This document shows positions 48,401 to 60,661 of a DNA stretch of 64,000 nt, in pieces. The notes under the pieces were generated by a model. That model did not search any database. It was not told where the DNA came from and saw only the letters and a program-made list of their open reading frames with translations. The stretch comes from Eudorina sp. 2006-703-Eu-15 (lineage: Eukaryota; Chlorophyta; Chlorophyceae; Chlamydomonadales; Volvocaceae), in assembly GCA_003117195.1 (NCBI GenBank), contig BDSI01000030.1, positions 1,079,355 to 1,143,354 on the forward strand. Reading direction: 5' to 3'. The position numbers and the translations under genes are program-made. How positions within the stretch are numbered: the stretch's first letter is position 1; every line of letters begins with the position of its first letter.

Positions 48401-50143
48401 GTTGCAGTGGACCCCGCGGGTCATTGGTGACAGCCGCAGCCTAGCCTCCTCACCAGTCACCACACACAGCATGCGTTGTGGACTGCCTGCTGGACGTCAT
48501 GACCCGCGTGTCCCCACTCGTCCTCATTCCCGCGTTGAGGCTGGCCCCGATCCGATCCGTGCGTCCCTTCCCTGGCCTGACCCGCAGCTCGACCAGTTCC
48601 ACCTGAAGGAGCAGATCGAGAAGATGGCTCACGAGATCGAGCAGGGCAAGATCATCGGCTCCATGCACCTGGACAACAACATCCACGCGCAGGCGAGTGC
48701 CCTTTCGTAGATTGGAAAGTGGGTGCTTGCTGGGAGTCCCGGCCCGAAACGTTTCCCATCACATGTCCCGGCAAATGTGTATCTTTGGGGATAACCGTCG
48801 TGTGTATAAGGGAACGCGGCCGCGAGAAACAAGGAGTCTAGCTCCACCACCGGCGTGTGTATATGTGTGTGCTCAGCGCTGTGCTCATTAACCCATTCGT
48901 GTGTGGTCTAATATGAGAAATGGATCCACACGACCGGACTGAGTCGCGAGGCGGGGAGAAGTTTGGCCATTTTGACCTTCAAAGTCGAAGGCCGAACAAA
49001 CCACAAAATCTACCACGAATGGCTTCCAGTACTGTTGTGTGGTGACCTGTTTCGAAGTGCCTCTCAAGTACTGTGGGCCTCACTCAGCTGACCCGCCCCA
49101 TAGTGACGGCCCTGCCTGGCCCTTGTACGGTAATCGCTTCCAAAGATTCAGCGAAGCGCCTGTCCGTGGCCGGTGGTTTGACCCCTGCAGGCGTTCAAGC
49201 ACATCTTCACCAACCCCGTGGCGGCCGTGCGGGAGGTCCTGGACAAGGACGACAAGCCCATGGAGGTGGGTGCGACGGGCCGGTGCCGCGTCGGGGGTAG
49301 CGTGCGCACGTAACGGACGGACGGATGTGTGTGTCCCCCCGTCGGCATGTTCCGGTCGCCGGAACATGTGTTGCGCGCGATGTGCCGTCCGCTGAGGCCA
49401 AACGGGGACGTCACCGCGGCAGCTCCCGGTTGGACTCGTGGGCCCGTGTCCAGGGATCCGCGAGGTACCATGAGGGTGTCGTTCGCGCCCCTCCGCGACA
49501 CCGGGGCCCCACCGCGGAGCCCCCACGGCACCCCGCAGCGGACGAGCACGAGGACGCTGTTGCCCTGGCGCTGATGTACAAATGCGTGCTGCTTGTTGTC
49601 TTGCTTGTGGCGGTGCAGGCGGACGTCCTGTGAGAGGGAACCCAGGGGGGGCGTACGCGCGCATGATGAGTTGATAACCGCACTGACCTCTCGTTCGTTG
49701 CCTCTTTCCCACAGGTCTCGGATACGTACTATATGGCCTCGGACGACGCGAGCTTCGGGACCCGGCCTTCGGACGTGTCTCGTGGGCACACGGATGCGTC
49801 GATGAGATTGCGGTCACGGATGTCAGCCGACCCATCCGGCGCATCAGCTCGGACGGCTGGGCCGTCCTCCAGCGTGAACGGCAGCGGGCACCCCGCCGGC
49901 GACGCCAGTCGGCGCGGTGGGGGCGGGACGACGGCGGCCGCAGGAGAAAGCGGGGCGGAAGGCACCGCAGACATCGAGATGGGAGGCGCGGGTGGCGTGG
50001 GCGGGGGTACGGCGGCTGGCGGCAGCTCGGTCAAGGGGAGTCGCAGCGGTCGCAATGACGGGGATGGCGATGGGGACCCGGGAGGTGCTGACGAACGGAC
50101 GCCGCTCACGGGCGGCGTGCCGTCATCTTCCGACAAGACGTGA
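42487..50143 (+). CDS. CLC-family chloride channel with two CBS domains
   Basis: Nineteen exons: 42487-42654, 42744-42944, 43020-43120, 43199-43322, 43663-43836, 44112-44264, 44467-44569, 44915-45003, 45205-45368, 45672-45723, 45923-46048, 46318-46389, 46704-46790, 47075-47198, about 47546-47732, 48148-48253, 48588-48692, 49191-49265, 49715-50143; about 879 residues. Pore motifs: GSGIP (residues 93-97, serine, as in chloride-selective members rather than the proline of nitrate CLCs), GKEGP (138-142, gating glutamate 140), GAFIP (407-411). At the position of the internal proton glutamate of exchangers it reads GGVLFAMEM, i.e. Met 208, as hydrophobic residues stand in channel-type CLCs. CBS1 spans exons 13-15 and CBS2 exons 15-16 (PPNMPLPFIYR, GIVSRADLVE); a 200-residue Ser/Gly-rich tail follows. 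Intron 14 lacks an AG acceptor and intron 17 has a GC donor. The N-terminus may extend upstream via the acceptor at 42465. Membrane location (plasma, vacuole or flagellar) is unknown. Confidence 0.9.
43924..44014. repeat. Imperfect tandem repeat in CLC intron 5
   Basis: About five imperfect copies of GTTACTGTGGGTGACGTGG (roughly 18-19 bp, some shortened) between exons 5 and 6 of the CLC gene. Confidence 0.9.
48693..48694 (+). other. Non-canonical GC 5' splice site of CLC intron 17
   Basis: Exon 17 ends ...CACGCGCAG and is followed by GCGAGT, a good match to the GC-AG intron consensus (CAG|GCAAGT). The next exon begins after CCCTGCAG at 49190 and continues the frame, so the GC donor is needed to join the tail region. 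Confidence 0.8.
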
Positions 50144-50669
50144 CAGCGTCATGACATCGCGACGGGGCGTGAGCCCGTAGGCATGTGACGGAAGTCGGGG
50201 AATTAGCTCCTACAGCGCACATTCTAGTAGTGCGTGGGGCTCGGTTGGGGCGGCGGGAACCGCCGGACGAATTGTGCCTTGAACAACGTTTGCGCTGCGG
50301 TGTGCAGGCCTCGGGGATTTCATGGGGACGTGCATCGGAGCCACGCGAGCCATTGGGGATTGAATTTATGATCACTAGCATGCCGGTCGGGTCCAACGAT
50401 TGGCCTGGCATGGGTACATTTCTGGGTCAACGTAGCGTCAAACGCGAGGATGACCGGTTTCGTGTGCTTCTTCCTTCGGAGTGAGAGAGAGAGACTGCGG
50501 GCCACTGCGGGTCGACGGTGGCTGTTGAGTGGCCTTGATACGCAGAATCCGGACCGCCGGTCGGGCTCTGGGGTGGAAACAGTCCAGTGGGGCGTAGGGT
50601 TCGCCTTTGGCCCGGTGGCCCGATGGGTGTGGGTTGCAGACGCGCTCTATGCCATGAATGCTAATGGCT

Positions 50670-50674
50670 TGTAA
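50670..50674 (+). terminator. Candidate TGTAA poly(A) signal of the CLC gene
   Basis: TGTAA 527 nt after the CLC stop codon; 3' UTRs of this length are common in volvocine algae. Confidence 0.35.
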
Positions 50675-53600
50675 TACTCAACTCATTGCAAGTTGTCCGC
50701 CGCCAATAGGCACGCCCCCGTGCCGAAGCCTTTCCCCTAGATCCGAGGGCAAGGTTGCGGAACGCCCGGGCCGCACCAACCCACCCGGCACTGCGGTTGC
50801 TACAGGCCGGTCGGGCGCGTGCTCCCGACGGGCAGACAGCTGCCCTGCATGTGCGGTAATACCGCAGCGGTATGTTGCAACGGCTGGTCGCCTGAGATCT
50901 CACGTCCTCAGCGAGATCTGACGGTTGAAAATCCGCAAGCATGCGGTCGGGCAGACTCCTGATCAAGGCCGTCCAAAACGTAACACCCTGTGCATGCTTG
51001 ATGCGGTCGTGCGGTTGAGCTGACTTGATACGTCGGCTCTGGTCAGTACCTGCTCCTGGGAGCGTGAGAAACTGAGCACTGTTGATACCACACAGGGCTG
51101 GGTGTTGCGCGGCGAGCTGGCTCTCGGTTCCCCGGGGATGGGGTTTCTGAGGACATCGCGCCGGTTCTGTGCGACTGTGCGCCACTGACTGAGTTCTGTT
51201 GTACGGCTCTTGGCCCGATTGTGGGCTTCGACCGAAAGGCCTACCTGGTATTACATTTCAAACAAAGTGCTACAACTGACCAACAGCGGCACGGGGCGCA
51301 GACCTAGCCCCTTTCATGACCACACAACAGGCAACTGCACGACGCCCTTCTGTCCAAGTACGAACTGACGACAACCAACTTGATGTCAATCCAGGAAAAA
51401 CACCTCTTATGGTAGCTGCTCTGCCTCTTATTCATAGTCGACTTCCTCACGACCTTGGCGCGCTCCACACGATACAGCAACTCATACAGGCCGTCCCAAA
51501 CAAGCCGCCAGCGAATCCATGTGGCTGCGGAATCGCGCCCAGCCCGTGTTCCCTCCCAGCTCGGGCGTTCACTTGCAAGACACAGACACAGACTGCGCGG
51601 GCGTGGAACCCGCCCACTCGTCGGAGAAGGAGGGCACGTGATGCCCCGCCCTCGACGACCTCGAGAGCGCAACAATACCGAAAGCCGGCGAGGACGCAAC
51701 CACCCGCCGCTCCGTCGCGGCGCCGCGGCACCGCTCAGACACGGCCCGCCGCTGAGCCGCCTCCGGCTTGGCTCAGGTGGCTAACGTGGCAGCACTGCCA
51801 TGGCTACCACAGCACTTGCTGCCCTCGCAGCACCACCTCGAATCCGGCCCGCAGTGCGATCAATAGACGCCAGCCCACGCGAACTGCCTCCGAATGCACC
51901 TGCTGTGCACCAGCTTGTTCGTTGCTCCATCTCCTCTCCCGAGAAGCTCGGACTGGCGAGCGACCACCTCAGCGTCAACCACTCCTCCACCTCGCCCCTC
52001 CTCCAGACCTCCCGCCTGCCGCCAGCCAGGCCTCCCCGCCAGCCAGACCTCTCGTCAGCGCACACGGCCTCAACAAGCCACGACAGCAAAACACCTCAGG
52101 GGGCCCAGGGCGCCACACCCTTTGAGAAGCGCAACTCGGTCGTGCGCACGACGCCGAAACCACCGATGTCCATTGTACACTCAAGAAGTCCCAACGCACG
52201 ACTTCGATATCCGATCCGAATCGAATGAAACTGTTTATACATGTCGCGACAGGTCTCTCTCCCCGCGGTGCGCGGCGTAGGCGCAACCATCGCATGGGGA
52301 AGCACCATTGCGGGTAACATCTGCCATCAGCCGACCCCGCAAGACGAGAATCTCTATGGTTTGGCGCGAATCAGCTTATCAGCAGGTCAGAAATCGGGCG
52401 CCGCTCGAGAAAACGCAGCACAACTGATACGAGAACTGGTGATACATACACTCATGAAACCGGGAGACTGCACGGGACCGCAGAACCAGGCAATTGGAAT
52501 CGCACGGCGTTGTCGGCCGCCAGGACACTGCATATCATCATAAACAAACATATCTTTCCAAATTGCCCACAAAACCAGTTCTCCAAGTGCCATCCCGCCT
52601 CCCGCCTACCATCGCCTGCCTGTTCCTATCCCCGCATTGGGGACTTGAAGCTGAGGGGCGCTCCTAGCAGGTCGCAACCGAACAGACACCCCCGACCCAG
52701 CAGCTCAACTCTTGTCCCCATCCGGACATCTGGACAAAACTGAATCCCCATTCCCAGAGGATGCGGCCCCGTAGCATACTACCGACCAACCACACCTGTC
52801 CTCCGTGTTCGCTGCAGAAAGCCGCCCAGGCTCAGCGGACATTCTCCTCTCCGTCGCTGCGTCTCCCCTGCCCTTTCATCTCTCGCCCAGCTCCACCACC
52901 GCTTGTCAGCATGGACCCTTCCAGGCAACCCGTCCTTATTAAAAGTACATTAGGCGAAATGAAAGCTCGCCCTACACCCCGAGAAACCGTCCGCCGTCAC
53001 CCGCCTCAGCCAGCTTCCACCCCTTGGTCCGTCATCAATCAAATACTGACGATGTCTCATCTCATGCCGCACACCAGGTACACGTCCATCCCTGGAGATT
53101 CTCAGCCTCAAGGGCCGGTACCCGACCCCTCGACCACCGCGCGCTCGCGACCCCCAAGCCCCAACCGACTCGGATACTCTACTCGGAACCCGCGGCACAC
53201 TAAAGCCCTCAACCCCCAGCATCGCCAGCACATGACTCCACACCGTCTCCGTAGCGCTCCGAGGTCGTCGTACTCGCGCTAGCGCTAGCCACCGGCAGGA
53301 TGCACCTGAGCGAGCCCAACTCAACTCGGCCCCCCCGTCACCTCCCTCCCAACCAGATCCGGCCGCCAAGCTCCGTCACCAATTCAATGCGGCATCCACC
53401 CCACCGAACCCCGACCCCCGGAAACCCCCGAATCATCAATCAGGAGGGAAGTCTTCGGCATGGCAAGCGCCCAAATTGCTTCAACCGCGGAAATGTCCCA
53501 GAGCAAGGCAATCAAAGAACGTCCATGTACACGTATCCAGTGACCCAAACCGCCAGTGACCCAAACCCAACTCATGCCTACAACGCCCGGGCGCAGCGCA

Positions 53601-54229
53601 GGCCTCAAAATGAAGGCCCGCGCGACCACCCGTTGGCGGGGCGGCAACAGAGTGACAGGCAGGCTGAGTATCCCCTCCCGCGTTTTGCGCTCCACTTCAG
53701 ACAATCATCCATCCACATTCCACAATCATCCCTCCACACTGTGCTTCTCTCTAATGCCTTACGACGGATCTCATCCGAAAACGCTCTCAAAAGGCTGTCA
53801 CGACACCAAATGACTAGCACGGCATTCAGACATGCCGGGACAATGACCGGAGAAGATCTCGTTATCTGTACACACCGGATACACGTATGCGCCACGAGGC
53901 CGCCCGAAAGAATCTCGACATCTCTCTCTCTCGTTTGCGAAAAGGCGCGGGGGCCTGCACAGAAAGCGAGACCTCCCGCCTATCGAGTCGCCATGGCGCA
54001 GGCCGCTCTATAGAACCGGCGGAAGCTCGGCTGTGGCCCGCTCGCACTGCCAACCAGCAGGCCGCGCCGCCGTTGACGCACCGGCGTGCAGCAGGGCACA
54101 CGCTGAACAGCTCAGCCCAGCCGCTTGGCAGCGAACCGGGCACCAAATCAATACCGAAGGCAGAAACAGGAACATAATCTCTCTGTGTAGCAAATTGAAC
54201 CGCCCCTCACTGCTCAGAGAACAGCAACA

Positions 54230-54337
54230 GGATCCCCTTACACCGGGCACAGGATCTCTTTATACCGCGCACACTTTACACCGGGCACAGAATCTCTATA
54301 AACCGGGCACAGGATCTCTTGATACCGCCGGAACCAC
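54230..54337. repeat. Degenerate tandem repeat ACCGGGCACAGGATCTC
   Basis: Four spaced copies of ACCGGGCACAG(G/A)ATCTC linked by short variable TTTATACCG-like segments, at a spacing of about 25-30 bp, within the skewed intergenic region. Confidence 0.85.
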
Positions 54338-54582
54338 GCGGGCTGCGCTGGACGGGTGCGCCTCACCCCTCACTCAGCAGCTAGCTACACGACACAGGAC
54401 ACACCGACGGACGCAATCATGGGGAAGAACAACAGGCAGCAGATACACAGGCAAGCAGGGAAACGGTGCGCACAGAACGTCTGGCTGAGCGTGCTGCGAT
54501 GAGGCGGGCACCAACTCGGTACTGTCTCCCCCCCTCCCTCCCCCCTTCTCTTTCTCTCAATTTCTCTCTCTCTCTCAAACAC

Positions 54583-54587
54583 TTACA
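54583..54587 (-). terminator. Candidate TGTAA poly(A) signal of the ARM-repeat gene
   Basis: TGTAA on the minus strand, about 166 nt beyond the stop codon at 54753. It lies within a CA-rich run, so the match could be chance. Confidence 0.3.
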
Positions 54588-54752
54588 CACACACCCTCCG
54601 CCGCTTCCCCGCGCAGTGCAAGCAAACACATCCGTACATGTCCGTCCTCTGAGCGGAAGAATGGCCACACCATCGAATCAAATCTTGTACATACACCCGT
54701 AGACATTTTCAAAATGTTTGAAGCGCTCGAAAACTCACGTCTCACGTCACAC

Positions 54753-57700
54753 TCAGTTGACCGGGATGACCTGCAGCTCCACCTCCGCGGAGCTCACCAG
54801 GTCGCGGAGGGTCTCCGCGAATACCGTACAGTAGCGGTCCCGTACTCCAGGGAGGGCGGTCAGGGCGCCCAGAGCCTCATTCATGCCGCTCCTGACCCGC
54901 GGGTCGGCGTGCGTCAACATCACCGCCACCACCCGCGAGAGCAGGCTCCTGGGGACAAAGTCCGCCGCCGCCTGCACCGCGGCTGCCGCCGCGGCCTGGC
55001 GGGTGGCGGCTGCCGCGTTGCCGTCTCCAGACTCCCCCCCAATCGCCGTCGCGGCGCCGCCAGTTCGATGAGACCGGCGGGTATGGTGGCGCCGCAGACC
55101 GATGAGCGCCGCGCGGGCCAGCGCCTGTTCCACGGAACCGCCACAACCAAAAAACCAAACAACGAATGAATGAACCGACAGCAAGGTCGTGATGCGCACC
55201 TTCATTAGGGTTTCGTAATACTGTATAACATACTTGAATGTGTGGTTGGACTCACTCGCATATGCATATGATGATTTATGGATACCACCACCGTTGCAGG
55301 TACCAAAGGCAACCCACCGAGCTGCCTCGCAAGGCAACAACCCATGGCAGGGCAGGACACACGACCTGACGATGAGTCGCGTGGACGGCCCCGCCGCAGC
55401 ACATGCGGCGCTCGCTGGTCCAACTGCGCACGCGACCCTAGCTGACCCGTACACTCCGATGCCCCGGCAGAGCCCCTGCCCCGGTCCCCTGCCCCCTGCC
55501 CCTGCCCCCGGTCCCCTGCCCCCTGCCCCCTGCCCCCGGTCCCCTGCCCCCTGCCCCGCCTTCAGATCACCCCGACTCGCAGGGACGTAGGGATATGCCA
55601 GTCCCAAACGCAATGCCCCGCCCCAGCTCCCTCCGGCGCACCCCACACACCCATACTTCTGGGTTTGGGGTTTCTTGTTTTGGACGTCCAACACTTCCAC
55701 TTCGGTGGGGCCTGCTGGGGCTTTGCCCTGGTATCCACCGTTGATCCCTTCGGGGTCCGCTGGAACGTTCATTCATTCATTCACTTCCACATGCCCACCC
55801 ACCCACCCTCCAACCCCAACCCCAACCCACCTGCAGCACCTCAGACGCCGGCAGCAGGCAGCCCGAGAACTCCGAGGCCAGCAGCCCCTCCAGCAGCCGC
55901 AGCGCCCCGCCCGCCACCACCTCCGCCACCGCCACCAGGTCACCGTCCCCCACCCCCGAGGACAGACACATCAGCGCGTACGCCAGCAGGTGCGGGTCGC
56001 GCTCCCGCCGCGCCATCGCCAGCAGGCGCTGCACCCCGTCGGCCGCCAGGAACGCGGCCCGGTGCGGCTGCTGCAGCTGCAGCTGCTGCTGCGAGGATGT
56101 CTGTTGCTGCTGTGACGATGGCGGCGACGACGACGATGACGGCTGCTGGCGGGGCGCAGCAGCGGAGGCAGCACCGGCCGGCGCAGCAGCAGCACCGGGG
56201 GGTGCGGCAGCGGGAGTCGGCGACGAGCACAGCGCGCCGATGGCGGCGGACGCCCGGAGACGCACGTGCGCCTCCGGGGCGTCCAGCAGCACCACGAGCG
56301 GCGCAATGACCCGTGGGTCGGTCGCCGCGGCCGCGGACGGCGACAGGGAGAGGTGCTGCAGCAGCCAGACCGTGTACAGCAGCAGGTCGGATACGGGCGA
56401 GCTCGGGGGCGGCTGCTGCCGGCTACAGTCATCTCCGGCTGCAGCTGCCGCGGCTGTAGCAACCAGCCAGCCCGTCATCTCATCGGCCAGCCACCACAGC
56501 AGCGCCGCCATGCCGTCCCAGTCCATCGCCCGGGCTACGGTGGCCTTCGTGGAGGGCACGCCGCAGGTCAGGTTGACGAGCGCCATGGCGGCGTACTGCC
56601 GTACGACAATCACGCCCGGGCCGGCGGCCGCGGTGCGACTGCCTGTTCCTCCGCCCAATGCGGACCCGGTCCGGAACGGGTCCACTGCGGATGGAGGTGC
56701 GGGTGGAGGTGCGGGTGCGGATGCGGGTGGAGGTGCGGGTGGGCCCTGCGCCAGGTCGCCACTGGCGGCGGCGGCGGCGGCGGCGGCGGCGGACTGGGGT
56801 CGGTGCTGGGGCAGGTCCACATCCGGCAGCATCAGGAAGTCCTGCAGCCGGGTCACGAAGGAGAAGGAGGGGCCGGTGATGTCCGCCTGCGCACCGGGGG
56901 GCACAGCAGGTGACCCGCGGGTGGGGGAGGGCGGGAGGGCGGCAGGGCGGGAGGGCGGGTGGGGGGAGGGCGGGAGGGCGGGAGGGCGGGAGGGCGGGAG
57001 GGGAGGGGAGGGATGTAGGAAATTGGTGGGTAGGGAGGGCGGGCGGGTTCCACTGCAGTGGATGCAGTGGTCATGCTCCATCACTCGCCGCGCGCGGTGC
57101 TGCTTCCGATGCGGTGCGGAGGTGCGGAGGTGCGGTGCGGTCAAGTGGTGCGGACGGATGGTGCACGGAGCTCGCGGGAGGCGCCCCACGACCGCCCCCC
57201 TCCCCCCCCCTTTGTATCAAGCAAGCAAGCATGTTGCAAAAGCGTGATAGCACCAGCACCAGCACCAGCAGCAGCAGCAGCGGCACGGTGGTGGTGGTGG
57301 TGCGATGCACACGGCGCGTACCGTGAGTCGCACCCACCGCCCACCCCTCACTTCACATCTGCGCGCTTGGGCCTGCGGCTCGTGTTGGCGGTTGCACGGG
57401 TATGGGGTTATGCACCCCCAAACATGTAAACAACACACATGCGCACATCTTTGCTGCAAGTACGGAACCGCTTTGGATCCATCGGCGCCGGGGCCGCGGC
57501 CGTACCCACCTTGAGATTCGGGTCGCTTGATGACAGGTGCGCCAGCAGCCACACGGCGAATTGGGCCACACCCAGGAAGCCCCTCCGCAGCAACACCTCC
57601 ACCTCCACCTCCACCGCCACGTCAGCGGCATCTGTGTCCCGGTGCGGCGCCGCCTCCACCTCAGCTCTCATACCCATCTCGGTCGTGGTGCCGCCGCCGC

Positions 57701-60661
57701 CGCCTCCCAGTTCTCCCGCCTCCGTCGACCCTTCGGTCTGCGCCGCCGAGCGGCCCGTGGCGGCCGCGGTGGCGGCGGCGGGCCGTGGCAGCAGCACTCC
57801 CGGCTGCAGCAGCATCCCAAACAACGTCTCCAGCTCCGAAAGCATCCCGGCGACCGCCACCACGCGCTGGTTGACGCTGTTGTCAAACGTGATGTTCACC
57901 AGGGCCATCATGCCGTACTGTACCGCGGCTATCATGTACGGCATCGCAGACACGCGCGGCGAGCTGTCGGCGCTGGACGCGGCTGCAGCAGCGGCGACGG
58001 TAGCGTCGTACAGCGACGTGGACGTGGCGTGGGGCATCAGGCGCCCACCGCCGCCGCCGCTGCTGCTGCCTGTGCCACTGCCGCCGCCTGTTGCAGCGCC
58101 CTTAGGCCGGGGCGGGGCAGCCTCATCGCCGCATCCCCCGGTGTGGCCGGCTGAATTCGGCCCAGGAACAGCCGCCGCCGCCACTGCTGCCGTTGGCGAG
58201 CCGCGCCGCTGGCTTTGGAGCGCGGCCCTCTCCGCCGACGCCTCCGTCCAAGCCATCCGGCCGTGCCGTACAAGCCGTATGAGATTCTGTACGACGCCCT
58301 CCTGCACCAGCTGCAGCTGCCCCGCGGGTTGGCTGCACAGATGCGCGACCAGCCACGATGCCAGACCCGCGATGTGCCACCGGGTAGCGCACGAGAGCGA
58401 CACTCCACTCCCGGTGGCGGGGGTGGTGGGGGTGGGGGCGGTGGGGGCGGTGGCAGTGATCCCTACCGCTCGCCGCCCGTCGCTGCAGGCGGTGGGCGCT
58501 CGGACGTCCCCACCCGTCAACCCGGCAGCACCGCAGCGCCCAGCCGGCACCTGCCCCGCCGGGACAGCACCGCTGCCACCGCTGCCACCCATTCCGTCGC
58601 TGCTGCTGCCGGTGGTCCTCCAGCTGATGTTGTTGTTGGTGCCGCCATGCACTGCCGTGCCCTCCCCGTCGCAGTCCTCCTCCAGCTCCTCGGGCACATG
58701 GAGCAGGCCCAGCAGCGCCTCCAGCGCTGCATCATCCCGCAGAATCGCCTTTGGGCCGTAGCAGGGGACGCGACGAGACGGGACGCGACGAGCGGCAGGA
58801 CGAGCAGGGCGGCGGGCAGGGCGGGGGTGCGACCGGGGGCCAAGGGTCAGGTCACAGCGCCCTTAGGCATCCGGCCGGGGAGGTCACCCAGGGTGCATCG
58901 TGTCGCATTGCAAAGGGAGCTGTGCAGCTACGGAATCAGAGCGTGAACGAGCACATCACCCACACGGCCATGACAGGCAGCCTCGGGGGCTCAAACCGGC
59001 GGACGAGAAAGCGTCTCGGCGGGCGGCATTAGCACCGCACGGGTGAATCATACGCGTGGGCGGCCAAGGCGGGGGCGGGGGTCGGGGCCAAGGGGGCCAA
59101 GGCGGGGGGGGCGGTTCGGGGCCAAGGGGGCCAGGAGCCGTCCTCCGCAACCGAGTCAGCCCCCTCCGCAACCCCGTGAGACTGTGAATGCTGACCGCCG
59201 TGCATAAGCAATATAGCTTCCCATACGGCCACTGCCTTCGGCCCCACCCACCCACCCATCCACCCGCCCGCCCGCCCGCCCGACCCCCTGTCCTCCCCGT
59301 GCCGCTGCCGCTGCCGCTCACCTGTCGCACCCCCGCACCTCCGCGCGCATTGCTGGTCAGGTTGACAAGTGTGCGCAGCGTGTAGGCCAGCACGATGGGA
59401 TACGCGGCGCCGCTGTCATCACTGCCATCGCTGCTTCCGCCGCCGTCGCCGCCGCCGCCGCCGTCGCTGCTTCCGCCGCGGCTGCCGGCTTCACGGTTGT
59501 CCGCGCCCCGACTGTCGCTCCGCCGGGTGCTGAACGGCCGTCGCTCCTGTCCATCCAGGAGGCTCAGTGCGGCCCCGGCCCCGGCGCTTCGGTGGGGAGG
59601 GAGGCGCGGGTCTGCCGATTGAGTCGGCTCAGCGCTGTGCACATGGTCTGGGGCAGTGGCAGTGGCCCAAGCGGCTGGCGGCTGCTGCCGCAGGAGGTCA
59701 GCAGCGGAGGCAAGCAGGGCCAGCAGCGGCGGAACTGCGCCCGCGTCGCAGATGGCGGACTGCAGTCCTCGGCGGGAGGGTGACAGGAGTGCCTGTCGGG
59801 AATAGGGAGGCGTAACGCGTAAGAGGGGGGCTTGCAGCTGGGGTACGCGTGAGGGTTGAGAAGTTGAGGGTTGGGACGTGACGCGCGTAGCTGCACCTCC
59901 ACCGGCCGCCGCTGCAGGCTCGCAGGTGAGTTCAGGAATGAGTGCGGGAAGAGTGAGAGATTTTGCAGGAGGTGCGCGAGGGCATGCCGCGTCCCCCCAT
60001 GCGCGCTTCGTCGAGTCGCACGCTTCGCCGATTGCACGACCCAAAGGGCCAGAGCTTCGCCGGGGCAATGCATCACCCACACTGTCCACATGGATTGCCT
60101 GATTATTTACTTACGAGCAGCTCGGTGACGTCGACGAGGGTCTCCACGTCGTTCGAACCCTGGTTGGCAGCACCAAAACCAAACGGGCAGTGTAAAAGTG
60201 GCAAACACAGTTTCGCAGACGAACCCGCTATGTCAGTTGACGAACGCAAAAATTAATCAATGCAGGTGAGGAGGTCGCATCGGACGGCGTGCGCCAGAAC
60301 GTTCCTTTACCTGGAGAAGGTTGCATAACTCAGGTAGAACCCTCTCGCTGTTGCGTTGAGCCTCCTCGAGTGCCTCGTGGTCTGCTGAGATATTCTCCGG
60401 TGAAAGTATGTATAATTCCTGCTTCAATTCTGCGAAAGTGCGTCCAGCAACGTTCGGTCGCGTTGATGAACTCCCTGACTTTAGGTCGAGCGGCTTAGTT
60501 CCCCAGAAAGGTAACTTGTGACGATGCGACGAGCTTGATGGCTTCGTTCTTGCCTGCAAGACGAACAGCCACAGTGAGGTGGTGCCACGGAAGAACCTTG
60601 CAACCTCTTGCATGATCGAATAATTGGGCTGCAACACGTTTTGGTGTTCATAACGCGCCAT
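54753..60661 (-). CDS. Large armadillo-like helical-repeat protein
   Basis: Six exons on the minus strand, all joining in phase: 60311-60661, 60115-60159, 59322-59792, 57510-58748, 55831-56886, 54753-55124; 1177 residues. Exon 1 ends in a helical segment (HEALEEAQRNSERVLPELCN). Later exons carry helices of armadillo/HEAT type: LQSAICDAGAVPPLLALL, AYTLRTLVNLTSN, MMALVNITFDNSVNQRVV, AAMALVNLTCGV, RVIAPLVVLLDAPEAHVRLR, ASAAIGALC, and PRVRSGMNEALGAL near the end. Between them are long Ala/Gly/Ser/Gln/Pro inserts, so the repeat register is hard to define. A scaffold role is the most that can be inferred; I do not recognise an orthologue. Intron 5 contains a LINE tail and a C-rich tandem repeat; intron 4 a G-rich one. 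The start at 60661 is the first ATG of the frame. Confidence 0.8.
55480..55560. repeat. CCCCTGCC-type tandem repeat
   Basis: Irregular units of CCCCTGCC and CCCCGGTC in intron 5 of the ARM-repeat gene. Confidence 0.9.
55695..55777 (+). repeat. LINE 3' tail, severely 5'-truncated
   Basis: Plus-strand copy of the last roughly 80 bp of the LINE family (GGGGCCTGCTGGGGCTTTGC through CGTTCATTCATTCATTCAC), inside intron 5 of the minus-strand ARM-repeat gene. Confidence 0.88.
56920..57010. repeat. GGCGGGAG tandem repeat
   Basis: Imperfect 8-bp G-rich units in intron 4 of the ARM-repeat gene, close to the 3' splice site (intron read on the minus strand). Confidence 0.9.

Larger units (their letters stand above)
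50144..54752. other. Long region without recognisable gene between convergent CLC and ARM genes
   Basis: The first several hundred bases should be the CLC 3' UTR. From about 51300 to 54650 the plus strand is strikingly rich in C and A and poor in G and T, unlike the neighbouring genes. Open frames occur on both strands but none resembles a known family or shows a convincing exon chain. A CT-rich run lies at 54527-54580 and a CA run at 54583-54598. Confidence 0.5.

Noticed and set aside
51316..52125. 269-codon plus-strand frame
   Set aside because: Low complexity, several competing frames in the same DNA, and no recognisable domain; long frames are expected by chance in such skewed sequence.
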